Assembly: GCA_020073525.1 (NCBI GenBank)
Contig: JAIQFA010000023.1
Location: 1 to 62,295 of the forward strand
Direction: 5' to 3'
DNA from: Terriglobia bacterium
Lineage (GTDB): Bacteria; Acidobacteriota; Terriglobia; Terriglobales; Acidobacteriaceae
Length of the DNA stretch: 62,295 nt
Position numbers and translations under genes: made by a program. The notes under the pieces are model-generated. The model was not told the DNA's origin, searched no databases, and saw only the letters and a list, made by a program, of their open reading frames with translations. Each line of letters starts with the position of its first letter. Positions within the stretch are counted from its first letter, which is position 1. Positions 26,211 through 33,887 of this stretch are shown here, piece after piece.

Positions 26211-27241
26211 AAGGGAACCTGTTGCGTTTCCCCCGTCCCTGTCGGTACGTGGCGCGGCGATTCGTTCTTGCCTGTCAGATCGGCATAGGTGAGGCGCTTC
26301 CCGGCTACTTGGCTCATGGCCAGCGTGAAGCGATCCGAATCATTCAACGGGTTGTCTTTCGTGGCGCGGTTGTTAAAACGGAACACTTGCTCGTCAATAT
26401 ACTTAGTCAAATGAAACGGCTCTACAGCAACGTAGGTTCCGCGAAGGCCGCGTTTCAACAGCGACCAGAAGTTTTCCAGCGAGTTCGTATGCACGCGGCC
26501 TTTGACGTAGGTTTCGGCATGGTTCACAACGTCATGCACAAAACGCGAATGCAGAAGATCGTAACCAACTGCATCGTCGGTGTAGACCGTAGAGCCGTAC
26601 TTGACGTTGCTAAGAACAGCGTTCTGCAAAGTCTCCCGCTTCACATCAGGGACAACGTGAGCACGAACCTGTCGCGCTTCGCGGTCAAAGATTCCTTGGA
26701 CGGCAGTTTTCCCGCCATGCATTCCGCCTTGCTTCCAGAGCCGTGCCTTGCGGTCCTTGTGCATGTTCTTGGTGAGCCCCCCAATATACGTTTCGTCGGC
26801 TTCCAATTCCGTGTTCGGTCCGCCCATCTTTCGAGTGAAGCCAAACGAGCGGTTGCTCAACGCCGTGCGGAGTCGTTGCAGCATAAACCATGCCGACTTT
26901 TGAGTCACGCCAACGGACTTGTGAATCTCCACACTGCTGATTCCGTTCTTGCAGTTAACCAGCATCCAAAACGCCATCATCCACTTGTCCATCGGGAGCG
27001 CGGAATCCTCAAAGATCGTGTTGACCTTGATCGTGAACTGGCGATTGCAGCCACGACAGAGCCAAAGCCGACGCGGTTTCCCGCTCTTGGTTTTGGACCG
27101 AATATGGTAGTTAGACTCGGAGCTGCAACGCGGGCAATGGACCTTGCCATCCGGCCAGCGAAGTTTAACGGCGCAATCGAAGGCGCGGTCAGGATCGGAG
27201 AAGTAAACGATGGCTTCTTGAAGAGTGCGGGGTGCTGTCAT
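26207..27241 (-). CDS. IS1595-family (ISXO2-like) transposase
   Basis: 344 aa. An N-terminal zinc ribbon (CPRCSSESNYH ... LWLCRGCNRQF, residues 38-70) precedes the DDE-type catalytic domain: first Asp in LEADETYIGG, second in VYTDDAVGYD, and the terminal motif NSLENFWSLLKRGLRGTY. Full length with no frameshift. The last residues (SQVAGKRLTYADLTG ... QVPF) recur in the scar at 61032. Confidence 0.95.
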   Translation of the reverse strand: MTAPRTLQEAIVYFSDPDRAFDCAVKLRWPDGKVHCPRCSSESNYHIRSKTKSGKPRRLWLCRGCNRQFTIKVNTIFEDSALPMDKWMMAFWMLVNCKNGISSVEIHKSVGVTQKSAWFMLQRLRTALSNRSFGFTRKMGGPNTELEADETYIGGLTKNMHKDRKARLWKQGGMHGGKTAVQGIFDREARQVRAHVVPDVKRETLQNAVLSNVKYGSTVYTDDAVGYDLLHSRFVHDVVNHAETYVKGRVHTNSLENFWSLLKRGLRGTYVAVEPFHLTKYIDEQVFRFNNRATKDNPLNDSDRFTLAMSQVAGKRLTYADLTGKNESPRHVPTGTGETQQVPF

Positions 27242-27247
27242 GGTTAA

Positions 27248-27276
27248 AATATACGCCGATTGTTCGCGTGTGTCAA
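27248..27276 (-). promoter_or_regulatory. sigma-70-type promoter of the transposase
   Basis: On the minus strand: TTGACA (27276-27271), a 17-bp spacer, then TATATT (27253-27248), just upstream of the transposase ATG. The -35 box is part of the right terminal inverted repeat. Confidence 0.7.
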
Positions 27277-27289
27277 GTATATATTCGCC

Positions 27290-27297
27290 CTCCTAAC
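27290..27297. repeat. 8-bp target-site duplication, right copy
   Basis: CTCCTAAC, identical to 25307-25314. Confidence 0.85.
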
Positions 27298-27391
27298 TCG
27301 CTGATTCCAATAGAACGAAAAAAGGGGGGGGTAGGGGTAGCAGGAAACACGGGGGTCACTTGGCTTTTTTTTGCAAACTGGTGGGCTCCTG

Positions 27392-28084
27392 TCAGCGAAA
27401 GGTCTCGACGGCCGACAGGATTTCCAACGGCTCGGGGCGATCCGCATAGTCTTCGTTAGCGGAGGCGAACAGGATCGTGCTGTCGCGGTCGATGACAAAG
27501 GTTGCGGGGATCGGCAGTTCCCAGCCGTCGTCGCCATTGGTGAAGGGCAGGTGGACAAAGGTGCTGCGATAGAGGGCTTGTTGTTCTTCAGGGACGCGGT
27601 ACACCAGTCCAAACTTGCGGGCGAGTTGATTGTGAGCGTCGACCAGCAGCGGGAACCCGAGCCTGTGTTGGTCGTGCATGAAGAAGGCCTGCTTCTCCGT
27701 CTGCGGAGAGACGGCAACGAGCGCCGCTCCGGCCGCCTCGATCTCGGCGGCGATATAGGACATAGCCTCCATCTGGCCGACGCAGAATGGACACCAGCGC
27801 CCACGGATGAACGAGAGAACAAGGCGTCCCCTAGACAGAAGATAAGCGGAGGAAACGGGTTTACCGTTGTGGTCCGGGAGTTCGAACGATGGGGATTTCA
27901 TGCCAACTTTGAGCGCGCCAGCTGCGAGCCCTTGAGCTTTGAGGCTGGCGACGGTGCGGGCGTGAACAGCTTGAACGTCGGCCGGAACGTACGCGGCGAT
28001 AGCTTCCTTGCGCTCAGCAAAGATTTCGCGCAGCGGCCGCATGTCACGGTAGGAGCCGGATTCCTGGAGAGAACGCCACTTCAT
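27392..28084 (-). CDS. peroxiredoxin-like (AhpC/TSA) protein
   Basis: 230-aa cytosolic thioredoxin-fold protein. About 55 N-terminal helical residues precede the AhpC/TSA domain (GMKSPSFELPDHNGKPVSS). The active site is RGRWCPFCVGQM, a CxxC arrangement that suits a thiol peroxidase or thiol-disulfide reductase. The end contains the TSA-like IPATFVIDRDSTILFA. It is convergent with nothing and lies 181 bp from ffh across a repeat array. No signal peptide. Confidence 0.85.
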   Translation of the reverse strand: MKWRSLQESGSYRDMRPLREIFAERKEAIAAYVPADVQAVHARTVASLKAQGLAAGALKVGMKSPSFELPDHNGKPVSSAYLLSRGRLVLSFIRGRWCPFCVGQMEAMSYIAAEIEAAGAALVAVSPQTEKQAFFMHDQHRLGFPLLVDAHNQLARKFGLVYRVPEEQQALYRSTFVHLPFTNGDDGWELPIPATFVIDRDSTILFASANEDYADRPEPLEILSAVETFR

Positions 28085-28085
28085 G

Positions 28086-28265
28086 GTAGTCGGTCGTTGG
28101 TCCCTAGTCCTTGGTCGCTCGGAGGGCCAACCGCAGTCTGTGGTTTACTTCTGGCCCACTTTAATCTGCCGAGCTTCGGTCGGATGAGCCAGGTCGCCCG
28201 TCTCTACGTGGCCTGTGGCGCTGCGAACTTCTGAGACCAGCGAACGACAAGCGACCAACGACTGA
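28086..28265. repeat. palindromic low-complexity arrays, CGGTCGTTGGTCC units
   Basis: Left array (cggtcgttggtccctagtcc, ttggtcgctcgg) and right array (ccagcgaacgacaagcgacc, aacgactgac) are roughly complementary. Together they span the spacer between the peroxiredoxin and ffh. Confidence 0.65.
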
Positions 28266-29624
28266 CTACATCCCCGGGAACTTCATCCCCGCCATGCGCC
28301 GCGCGAAACTCGGCTTGCCCATCTGCTTGAACATTTTCTTCATCTGGGCGTACTGGCGCAGCAGGTTATTGACCTCCTGCACGCTGGTGCCGGAGCCGCG
28401 GGCGATGCGTTTGCGGCGGCTGCCATTGATAGCTTCGTGATGGTTGCGCTCGTAGCCGGTCATCGAATTGATGATGGCCTCGACGCGGTTGATCTGTTTT
28501 TCGTCAACCTTGTCGGCGGCTTTCTGCAGGCCGGAAAATGCGCCGACACTGGGCAGCATGCCCACGAGGCTCTGCAGAGATCCCATTTTGCGAACTTGCC
28601 GCAGCTGGTCGCGGAAATCGTCGAGCGAAAAGCCGTCGCCGGCAAGCATCTTGGAGGCCATTTCGTTGGCCTTCTTCTTGTCGATCTGCGACTCGGCCTT
28701 TTCGATGAGCGAGAGGATGTCGCCCATGCCGAGAATGCGCGAGACGATGCGGTCGGGGTGGAACGGCTCAAGCGCGTCGTATTTTTCGCCGATGCCGATG
28801 AACTTGATCGGCTGTCCGGTGACCTGGCGAATGGAGAGCGCCGCGCCGCCGCGCGCGTCGCCGTCCATCTTGGTGAGGATGACTCCGGTGAGCGACAGCT
28901 TCTTGTGAAATTCGTCGGCCGACTTGACAGCATCCTGTCCAGTCATCGAGTCGGCGACGAACAAGATTTCCTGCGGATTGAGCAGGCGCTTAAGCGACTG
29001 CATCTCCTCCATGAGTTGGTCGTCGATGTGGAGGCGGCCGGCGGTGTCCACAATGAGGACGTCGCAGCCGGAGTTGATCGCTTCACGGCGCGCTTCTTTG
29101 GCGAGGCGCTCGACGGTCGCGGTATTCGCTTCGCCGACTTGGCCCTCGTAAATATTGGCCTTGATCGCTGCCGCAACCACTCTGAGTTGTTCGCGTGCCG
29201 CGGGACGGTAAACGTCAACCGAGACGAGGAGCGGACGGTGCCCGCCATTCTTCAGCCAATTAGCGAGCTTGCCGGAGGTCGTGGTTTTGCCGGAGCCCTG
29301 CAGCCCAGCCATAAGCACGACGGTCGGCGGCTGCGAGGCGAATTTCAGCTTGGCCGTATCTTTGCCGAGAGTAGCGACCAGTTCGTCGCGGACGATCTTG
29401 ATGACCTGCTCGCCGGGCGAGAGCGCGGTCAGCACTTCCTGCCCGACGGCCTTGGCCTGGATGCGGTCGATGAGCTCTTTGACGACCTTAAAGTTGACGT
29501 CGGCCTCAAGCAGCGCCAGACGAATCTGTTTCAGCGCCTCGGAGATGTTCTCTTCGGTGAGGACGGCCTGTCCGCGGAGAGACTTAAAGGCGCGCTGGAG
29601 TTTTTCCTGGAGATTCTCGAACAT
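28266..29624 (-). CDS. ffh: signal recognition particle protein Ffh
   Basis: GTPase that binds 4.5S RNA and signal sequences to target proteins to FtsY and the membrane. 452 aa from the ATG at 29624 (MFENLQEKLQ, the canonical start; a TTG 12 bp upstream is less likely). N domain about 1-85. G domain with GLQGSGKTTTSGKLA, DTAGRLHID and TKMDGDARGGAA. C-terminal M domain rich in Met (QMGKPSFARRMAGMKFPGM) that binds RNA. Single gene in context. Confidence 0.96.
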   Translation of the reverse strand: MFENLQEKLQRAFKSLRGQAVLTEENISEALKQIRLALLEADVNFKVVKELIDRIQAKAVGQEVLTALSPGEQVIKIVRDELVATLGKDTAKLKFASQPPTVVLMAGLQGSGKTTTSGKLANWLKNGGHRPLLVSVDVYRPAAREQLRVVAAAIKANIYEGQVGEANTATVERLAKEARREAINSGCDVLIVDTAGRLHIDDQLMEEMQSLKRLLNPQEILFVADSMTGQDAVKSADEFHKKLSLTGVILTKMDGDARGGAALSIRQVTGQPIKFIGIGEKYDALEPFHPDRIVSRILGMGDILSLIEKAESQIDKKKANEMASKMLAGDGFSLDDFRDQLRQVRKMGSLQSLVGMLPSVGAFSGLQKAADKVDEKQINRVEAIINSMTGYERNHHEAINGSRRKRIARGSGTSVQEVNNLLRQYAQMKKMFKQMGKPSFARRMAGMKFPGM

Positions 29625-29726
29625 ATCGGCAAACAACTATTCTAACAGCGGTGAAGGCTGTTCCTAGCTGCCGGGCGTGCGCCTTTAGCTGCGGACAGGG
29701 GGCTTCCGAATGCCAGTTCCCGGTTT

Positions 29727-30380
29727 TCAGCCCTGGTCTTCGACTCCCAGGTAGCGCAGAAACATTCTGGGAAGTTCGCGCTCAAGTTGGGCTTCCACAT
29801 CGGGCAGAAAGCGATCGAAGTCGTTTGGATGGTGGGGCAGGATAAAGATGCCCTGAGCTGCGATGCCGACCATCAGCATGGCGAATTTCACGGCGGATTC
29901 AGGATCCGGGTGGCGGATTTCGCTGCGCCGCGTAAGCAACAGTTCCCCGACATCGTGAAAAGTTTTCCATTCGAGTTCCTCACTCTTGCGAACAAACGCA
30001 GCGTCGGGATGCTGAAGCGTGAAAAAGAGAAGCGCGCGTAGCAGACCGCGGTGGAGATGATGCCCCCTCAGGGTCATGGCAATCACGTTGCGCGACATTT
30101 CCGCCAGGGACATCGCTTTCCATCGCTCTGCCGTAAACAGTTTCTTGCTTTGACTGTAGTTTTCTTCCAAGAGGCGAAGGCAAACTTCGCGCAGCAGAGC
30201 GTCCTTATCCGGGAAGCGGCGGTACACGGTGCCGGGAGATAGACCGGCGCGGGCCGCGATGCGAGGGATGGTTGCCCCTTCCAGCCCGTCCTTATTCAAC
30301 ACTTCGGCAGCGGCTTTGAGCAGGCGCGCCAGGGACTCGCGGCTGCGAGTCTGATGGGCCGGGAGCACAGTCTTGGACAT
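29727..30380 (-). CDS. TetR-family repressor
   Basis: 217 aa from the ATG at 30380. The N-terminal HTH (about residues 10-60: LLKAAAEVLNKDGLEGATIP, GLSPGTVYRRFPDKDALLRE) is followed by an all-helical ligand domain of unknown specificity. It is divergent from the CPBP protease gene. The shared 75-bp spacer carries a perfect 12-bp inverted repeat at 30411-30438, the likely operator for both genes. Upstream in-frame starts would lie within that operator and are rejected. Confidence 0.88.
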   Translation of the reverse strand: MSKTVLPAHQTRSRESLARLLKAAAEVLNKDGLEGATIPRIAARAGLSPGTVYRRFPDKDALLREVCLRLLEENYSQSKKLFTAERWKAMSLAEMSRNVIAMTLRGHHLHRGLLRALLFFTLQHPDAAFVRKSEELEWKTFHDVGELLLTRRSEIRHPDPESAVKFAMLMVGIAAQGIFILPHHPNDFDRFLPDVEAQLERELPRMFLRYLGVEDQG

Positions 30381-30403
30381 ACAAAAGATTTTACAAGAAG
30401 GGC

Positions 30404-30432
30404 TTGACATAATGTAAATGTAAATATACATT
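30404..30432 (+). promoter_or_regulatory. promoter of the first CPBP gene
   Basis: TTGACA at 30404-30409 and TACATT at 30427-30432 with a 17-bp spacer (or TATACA at 30425-30430 with 15). The -10 region lies inside the palindrome at 30411-30438, so repressor binding would block polymerase. Confidence 0.6.
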
Positions 30433-30438
30433 TACATT
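30411..30438. promoter_or_regulatory. palindromic operator, likely for the TetR protein
   Basis: Perfect inverted repeat AATGTAAATGTA / TACATTTACATT with a 4-bp spacer, between the divergent TetR and CPBP genes. Size and position are typical of a TetR-family operator. Confidence 0.8.
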
Positions 30439-30456
30439 AATCATGGAGGTAAATGA

Positions 30457-31167
30457 ATGCTCTTCCTTGCTCACATTTTGGCGGCCTATGTCGTGCTGGC
30501 CGCGCCCTGGCTCAGCTGGGTGGGATACCAGAGGGCCAGAAAGCGAATTGCAGCTAGAGTCCCTGACGCCAAGGTCCGGCTCTACCGGGCGCTGGTCGGG
30601 GAGCAATTCATAACCACCGGTGTGGTTTTAGTTCTCTGGTATAGCGGCCGATTTTCCGCGACAAGCCTCGGGCTGGTCGTGCCACGATCATGGGGATGGA
30701 ACGCGGTTGCGCTAGTCGTCGTTGTCGCGGCCCTGGCATGGTCCAGTCTTCGGTTGCGGCCGAAGGCTGAAAAGATCAGAAGAAGCGTGCAGGATGGGAT
30801 TGGCGCGCTGATTCCCGATTCGCGCCCGGAACGGTTCTGGTGGGGCGCGGTCAGTGCCGGCGCCGGGATTTCCGAGGAGTTGATATATCGCGGATTCCTT
30901 CTTTACTACTGCACTTTGTACTTGCCGCACTTGAATACTTCGGAACGGGTATTGTTGACTTCGCTGGTCTTCGGTTTCGGTCATCTTTATCAGGGATGGC
31001 GGGGAGCCGTCGCAGCAGGAATTCTCGGGCTGGTTCTTGCCGGCATGTATCTGATCACGGGGAGTTTGCTATTGCCGGTCGTAATCCACGCCGCGACGGA
31101 CGCTCGAGTTTTGCTGATTTTTCCGCCGGGCGCTTCGCCAAAGACCTTGGTTCAGGGCAATGCTTAG
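30457..31167 (+). CDS. CPBP-family intramembrane metalloprotease
   Basis: 236 aa with about six hydrophobic helices. The Abi/CPBP (Rce1-like) catalytic motifs are intact: SEELIYRGFLLYY (EExxxR), FGFGHLYQG (Hxx) and a final conserved His in VIHAATDARVL. Such proteases act within the membrane; roles include peptide maturation, bacteriocin self-immunity and CAAX processing. ATG 30457 follows ggaggt. It is probably repressed by the divergent TetR protein and is followed 163 bp later by a paralogue. Confidence 0.85.
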   Translation: MLFLAHILAAYVVLAAPWLSWVGYQRARKRIAARVPDAKVRLYRALVGEQFITTGVVLVLWYSGRFSATSLGLVVPRSWGWNAVALVVVVAALAWSSLRLRPKAEKIRRSVQDGIGALIPDSRPERFWWGAVSAGAGISEELIYRGFLLYYCTLYLPHLNTSERVLLTSLVFGFGHLYQGWRGAVAAGILGLVLAGMYLITGSLLLPVVIHAATDARVLLIFPPGASPKTLVQGNA

Positions 31168-31330
31168 TTGTCTAGGATCTCCCAGAACACTTCCTTCGCC
31201 ACGACCAACGTCTTGCGGTCCTGGCGGTCGTTTTTCAGAATTCAGCCCACAGACTTTTGAAATCCAATTTATGGCCAGTCGACTGGTGAAGACGCAAAGA
31301 ATGTAGGATTGCAACGGGATTGAACCTGCG

Positions 31331-32050
31331 ATGACCAGCACCGAAATCATTCCGCCGCCCGATCAGACCGAGTGCCGGTTGATCGCACCGATATGGCACA
31401 CCGCTGTTGTCTTGCTGATACTGGCGGCACTTTTCGGGTGGACCGCGTATTCGCGAACCTTTTCGCCGATGGCGCGGTCTCACGGACGCATGGCTGGTTA
31501 CCTGAGCATGCTGACGCTGGAGTGGCTGCTCACGGGTTTGGTCTGGTGGGGCGTTCGACTACGGGGACTGCGACTGCGTGACTTGGTTGGTGGAGACTGG
31601 CCCAACTGGAAGCGGATCTTCGCGGACCTGCTGGTCGCGGCCGGGTTCTTGATTTGTTCGAACATTACTCTGGCGGCCGTTGGTTACCTACTGAAGGTCG
31701 GCAAGAACCAGACAATTCGAGAACTTGCTCCGCACGGCCGCACGGAGGTGATTGTGTACCTGCTGCTGTCGCTGACCGCGGGGATTTGCGAAGAGATCGT
31801 TTTCCGGGGCTATTTGCAAAAGCAACTCACGGCCGTTACCCGGAGTGCAGTCGCCGGATTGTTGATTCAGGGTGTCATCTTTGGCGTGGGGCATGGATAC
31901 CAGGGAGTGAAGCTCGTGCCAGTCATTGCTCTATACGGTTGCCTGTTTGGATGGCTGGCCCACTGGCGCCGAAGCCTCCGTCCGGGGATCATTGCCCATT
32001 TTCTGCAGGATGGGATCGCGGGACTAGCAGCAAGTCATTTCCTCAAGTAG
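31331..32050 (+). CDS. second CPBP-family intramembrane protease
   Basis: 239 aa, about seven hydrophobic helices, with the motifs CEEIVFRGYLQKQL, FGVGHGYQG and HFLQDGIAGL. The sequence is clearly diverged from the neighbour at 30457, so it is not a recent duplication. The 163-bp gap has no terminator that I can see, so it may share the TetR-controlled transcript. Substrate unknown. Confidence 0.85.
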   Translation: MTSTEIIPPPDQTECRLIAPIWHTAVVLLILAALFGWTAYSRTFSPMARSHGRMAGYLSMLTLEWLLTGLVWWGVRLRGLRLRDLVGGDWPNWKRIFADLLVAAGFLICSNITLAAVGYLLKVGKNQTIRELAPHGRTEVIVYLLLSLTAGICEEIVFRGYLQKQLTAVTRSAVAGLLIQGVIFGVGHGYQGVKLVPVIALYGCLFGWLAHWRRSLRPGIIAHFLQDGIAGLAASHFLK

Positions 32051-32110
32051 TGCCAGCGCCTTTCTTGAAAGCTCAGAAATTTCTTGAGTCATGCCCGTCT
32101 TTGTCGCCCC

Positions 32111-32752
32111 TTACTCCACCTTGGGCCGCACTATTTCAAACCGCTGCGTGGTGCGGGTATACTGCATCCCGCCCATGCGCCCGATCAGATCCAGCGAGTT
32201 CCGGTCGATGCGGCCTTCTTTCAGATGGCGGTCGTCGACGTGGATCGAGACGATTTCCCCGATCACCAGGCTCCCGCCCTCGGGGCTGGGATTGAAGTCG
32301 AGAATCTGATGTAATTTGCATTCGAAGCTGACGGGAGACTCCGCTACTCTCGCCGGGCGCACGACTTTCGACGGCGCCGGGGCGAGTTTCCCCACTTCGA
32401 ATTCATTGATGGACGCGTCATATTCACCGCTGGTCAGGTTCATGGCTTCGGCTAGTTCGTAGGTGACTACGCTGATCACGAATTCTTTGGTCTCACGAAT
32501 ATTCCGCAGCGTGTCTTTCGGCTCTCCTGCGGGCTCTCCTGCCGCCGGCGATTTCTTCGGAGAGCGCATCCCCGGCGCAAACGCCAGCAGCGGAGGCTCG
32601 GCACATACAGCATTGAAGAACGAAAAAGGTGCCAGGTTCGGTTGTCCGGAAGCGCTGATGCTCGAAACCCACGCGATCGGCCGTGGAGCTACGGCACTGA
32701 TCAAAATGTTATAAAACTCGCGGTGCGGAAGTTGAGAAGGAGTGACGTCCAT
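32111..32752 (-). CDS. flavin reductase-family FMN-binding protein
   Basis: 213 aa, split-barrel fold of the flavoredoxin/PheA2-like flavin reductase group. The FMN-binding start is complete (SAVAPRPIAWVSSISASGQP NLAPFSFF in two segments). A Pro/Gly-rich insertion at about residues 68-80 (AAGEPAGEPKD) is unusual. It probably reduces FMN, or binds it as an electron carrier, in the cytosol. Convergent with the second CPBP gene. Confidence 0.85.
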   Translation of the reverse strand: MDVTPSQLPHREFYNILISAVAPRPIAWVSSISASGQPNLAPFSFFNAVCAEPPLLAFAPGMRSPKKSPAAGEPAGEPKDTLRNIRETKEFVISVVTYELAEAMNLTSGEYDASINEFEVGKLAPAPSKVVRPARVAESPVSFECKLHQILDFNPSPEGGSLVIGEIVSIHVDDRHLKEGRIDRNSLDLIGRMGGMQYTRTTQRFEIVRPKVE

Positions 32753-32790
32753 AGGGTCGAGTATATCTTTTGCGCTTCAGCGCCATTCGG

Positions 32791-33798
32791 TCAGCCCCCG
32801 AAAACTTCTTTTGCCGCGACCACGGTGTTGCAGTGGATCATAACTGTGTCTTCTACTTTCAGAGCATAGCCGCCGGCGAGTGTGACCATTACCGGAATGC
32901 CGCGAGCTTTGGCGACGCGGAAAACGAGTTCATCGCGCTTCTTCAATCCCTCAAGCGTGAGCGACAGGCCGCCCAGCTGGTCTTCGCAATAGGGATCGGC
33001 CCCGGCCAGGTAGCAGATCAAATCCGGGTGAAACTGGCGCAGGCCGGAACTGAGCGCGTTGTCGAGCCACGCGAGATAGTCGTCGTCGCCAATTTCGTCG
33101 GGCAGATCGATGTCGATCGAAGACGGAGGTTTCCACATCGGGTAGTTATTTTCCTGGTGGAGAGAGATGGTGAAGACGTCTCCAGAGTGACCGCTGTGCA
33201 TTCTCGTTTTCGCCGGAGTGATGGGAGATCCAGATGGATTCGCCGCAGAGGCGGCCGACGGCAGCGGCTCGCTGGTGGTACGCGTCCCGGCAAAAATTGC
33301 GGCCGTACCATTGCCTTGATGAACGTCGCAATCGACGGTCATGGCGGTGTGAATCTTGTCATCGCGCTGCATGCGCCGGATGGCGATGGCCACGTCATGG
33401 ATCACGCAGAAGCCTTCGCCATGATCGGGGAACGCGTGGTGGAATCCTCCTCCAATGCTGATTGCCACGCCGTCGTTGAGAGCATGATCGGCGGCCAGGA
33501 TGGAGCCGCCCGCCGCCAGCCAGAAGGCGCGCACCAACTCCGGGGAGTACGGGACTTCGAGCTCCAATTCTTCGCGGGCGCTAAGCGTGCCGGTCTGCAA
33601 TTTCTCCACGTACTGCGGCGTGTGTACGAGCCGCACATCGTGGTCGGTAGCCGGGCGGGGAGCGACAAAATCGGAAGGCTCCGCAATTCCGGAGGCGAGC
33701 AGCCGGTCATGGATGCGACGGTACTTCTCGGCGGGAAAAACATGGGAGCCGATGGGCAGGTAGTAGTCGTCGCTGTAGACCAGCTTGAAGGGCAGCAT
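32791..33798 (-). CDS. histone-deacetylase-family (AcuC/HDAC-like) deacetylase
   Basis: 335-aa zinc amidohydrolase of the HDAC superfamily, which includes AcuC and acetylpolyamine amidohydrolases. Catalytic segments: GGGFHHAFPDHGEGFC (tandem active-site His), TVDCDVHQGNGTAA (zinc ligands Asp/His) and LAGADPYCEDQLGGLSL (third zinc ligand Asp). The start at 33798 (MLPFKLVYSDDYY) is preferred over an upstream codon located in a repeat. Substrate not predictable. Confidence 0.9.
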   Translation of the reverse strand: MLPFKLVYSDDYYLPIGSHVFPAEKYRRIHDRLLASGIAEPSDFVAPRPATDHDVRLVHTPQYVEKLQTGTLSAREELELEVPYSPELVRAFWLAAGGSILAADHALNDGVAISIGGGFHHAFPDHGEGFCVIHDVAIAIRRMQRDDKIHTAMTVDCDVHQGNGTAAIFAGTRTTSEPLPSAASAANPSGSPITPAKTRMHSGHSGDVFTISLHQENNYPMWKPPSSIDIDLPDEIGDDDYLAWLDNALSSGLRQFHPDLICYLAGADPYCEDQLGGLSLTLEGLKKRDELVFRVAKARGIPVMVTLAGGYALKVEDTVMIHCNTVVAAKEVFGG

Positions 33799-33820
33799 GC
33801 AGCACGCAGCATTCAGCACT
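33791..33820. repeat. low-complexity array, GCAGCATGCAGCACGC units
   Basis: Repeated gcagcat/gcagcac/cattcagcac units that overlap the start codon of the HDAC-like gene. Confidence 0.6.
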
Positions 33821-33887
33821 CCGCAAGGCAAGCGCTGAAAACTTCATATCATACGCGATCACTTGCCTTTTGTAGTGACGGGTCGGT

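Larger units (their letters stand above)
25315..27289. mobile_element. IS1595-family transposon with two passenger genes
   Basis: 1975 bp bounded by imperfect terminal inverted repeats matching at 18 of 23 positions: left GGTTATTATATACTAGACG(CACG), right (minus strand) GGCGAATATATACTTGACA(CACG). Both are flanked by the perfect 8-bp repeat CTCCTAAC. It contains a rightward pair of passenger genes (25340-26047 and 26052-26210) and a leftward transposase (26207-27241). The element seems intact. IS1595 relatives are known to carry passenger genes; this combination I do not recognise. Confidence 0.88.

Noticed and set aside
26222..27247. 341-codon plus-strand frame opposite the transposase
   Set aside because: Antisense to a full-length IS1595 transposase with zinc ribbon and catalytic motifs; shadow frame.
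28437..29645. 402-codon plus-strand frame opposite ffh
   Set aside because: Antisense to the highly conserved SRP protein; shadow frame.
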